64,000 nucleotides of DNA, from contig NC_089824.1 in the NCBI RefSeq assembly GCF_035046505.1, positions 221,968,596-222,032,595 of the forward strand, read 5' to 3'. Positions 63,701 to 64,000 of this stretch are shown here, in pieces. The notes beneath the pieces are model-generated. The model had not been told where the DNA came from, did no database searches, and saw nothing but the letters and a program-made list of their open reading frames with translations. The translations under genes and the position numbers were made by a program. This DNA is from Tiliqua scincoides (taxonomy: Eukaryota; Chordata; Lepidosauria; Squamata; Scincidae). How positions within the stretch are numbered: the first letter of the stretch is position 1; each line of letters opens with the position of its first letter.

Positions 63701-63876
63701 CTTCCAGGCAGACCTGCTGCCCCCATACTCCTCCAGCTGTTGACGGAATCCAGGGTTGGGGTTGGCGACTGGACGGACCACCTTGACAGCCTCCAGGGCT
63801 TCCCGCCAGTTCAGCTGTGTCACTGCCATGATGTACGCAAGGACAATGGTCGTGCTGCGAGAGACTCCTGCAAGGC
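63701..63876 (-). CDS. DUSP15: DUSP15 catalytic exon with apparent 1-base insertion
   Basis: Encodes the end of the phosphatase P-loop and what follows: AGVSRSTTIV, then MAVTQLNWREALEAV, RPVANPNPGFRQQLEEYG, as in human AGISRSTTIV ... RPIANPNPGFRQQLEEFG. The catalytic Cys is split over the upstream junction (first base C here completes it). The exon is 176 bases where 175 would keep the frame from the P-loop to the last exon. The extra base is in the AAA at 63839-63841 (plus strand), between TTIV and AYIM. Acceptor TGCTTGCAG, donor GTGAG. Upstream exons are outside the window. Either a sequence error in a homopolymer or a real frameshift. Confidence 0.9.
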
Positions 63877-64000
63877 TGCAAGCAGGTGAACATGCAGTGA
63901 GAACCCCCTCCTCCTTTGAGCTCCTTGCAAAACCCCCCTTGCTGTGATGCGATCACATGGACAGCAGCAAAACGGCACTGGACGCTCTTTCAGGGGTGTC
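63877..64000. other. DUSP15 intron at right edge
   Basis: Intronic sequence to the window end; no further exon recognised. Confidence 0.5.

Overview
The window is vertebrate nuclear DNA, most likely from a squamate reptile (lizard or snake). It is dominated by interspersed repeats of squamate type: CR1 LINEs, tRNA-derived SINEs with a Sauria-SINE-like tail, a 5S rRNA-derived SINE, and several palindromic DNA-transposon miniatures. Embedded in these is a same-strand cluster of three host genes, read right to left: DUSP15 (3' part only), IRF10 (all eight coding exons) and FOXS1 (single exon). In human, FOXS1 and DUSP15 lie side by side on chromosome 20q. IRF10 between them is the ancestral arrangement, kept in birds and fish and lost in human and mouse.

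Layout. 1-33 kb holds no host exon I can recognise. It starts with a CR1 copy on the minus strand whose ORF2 is open to the window edge. It then holds several LINE copies with exact target-site duplications (one with a 5' inversion), CR1 3' ends, nested hAT miniatures, a 5'-truncated Tx1-like LINE and a putative solo LTR. 33.4-35.5 kb is FOXS1. 38.8-49.3 kb is IRF10, with a CpG-rich promoter and first exon and two head-to-head ISRE motifs just upstream of the start codon. 50.0-52.0 kb is a broken Ty3/Gypsy fossil with integrase ahead of reverse transcriptase (Gmr1-like order). 52-60.4 kb is repeats and non-coding DNA, including a perfect 46-bp inverted repeat. 60.4-64 kb holds the last two coding exons of DUSP15; the phosphatase P-loop exon carries an apparent extra base.

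Biology. IRF10 encodes an interferon-regulatory transcription factor of the IRF4/IRF8 type, with a complete five-tryptophan DNA-binding domain and an IRF-association domain. Its promoter motifs suggest interferon or IRF feedback control. FOXS1 encodes a forkhead transcription factor with a longer N-terminus and middle than in mammals. DUSP15 encodes a small dual-specificity phosphatase. Nothing suggests the three act in one pathway; they are a conserved syntenic block.

The most informative part of the window is its transposon record. Nearly every repeat family shows readable ends: exact duplications of 3 bp (90-bp palindrome), 8 bp (hAT miniatures), 10 bp (another palindromic miniature), 9-11 bp (a LINE whose 3' hairpin is shared with the 5S SINE) and 13 bp (Tx1-like LINE). 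Nested insertions give a relative time order at several points. No prokaryote-type system, CRISPR array or tRNA gene was seen.
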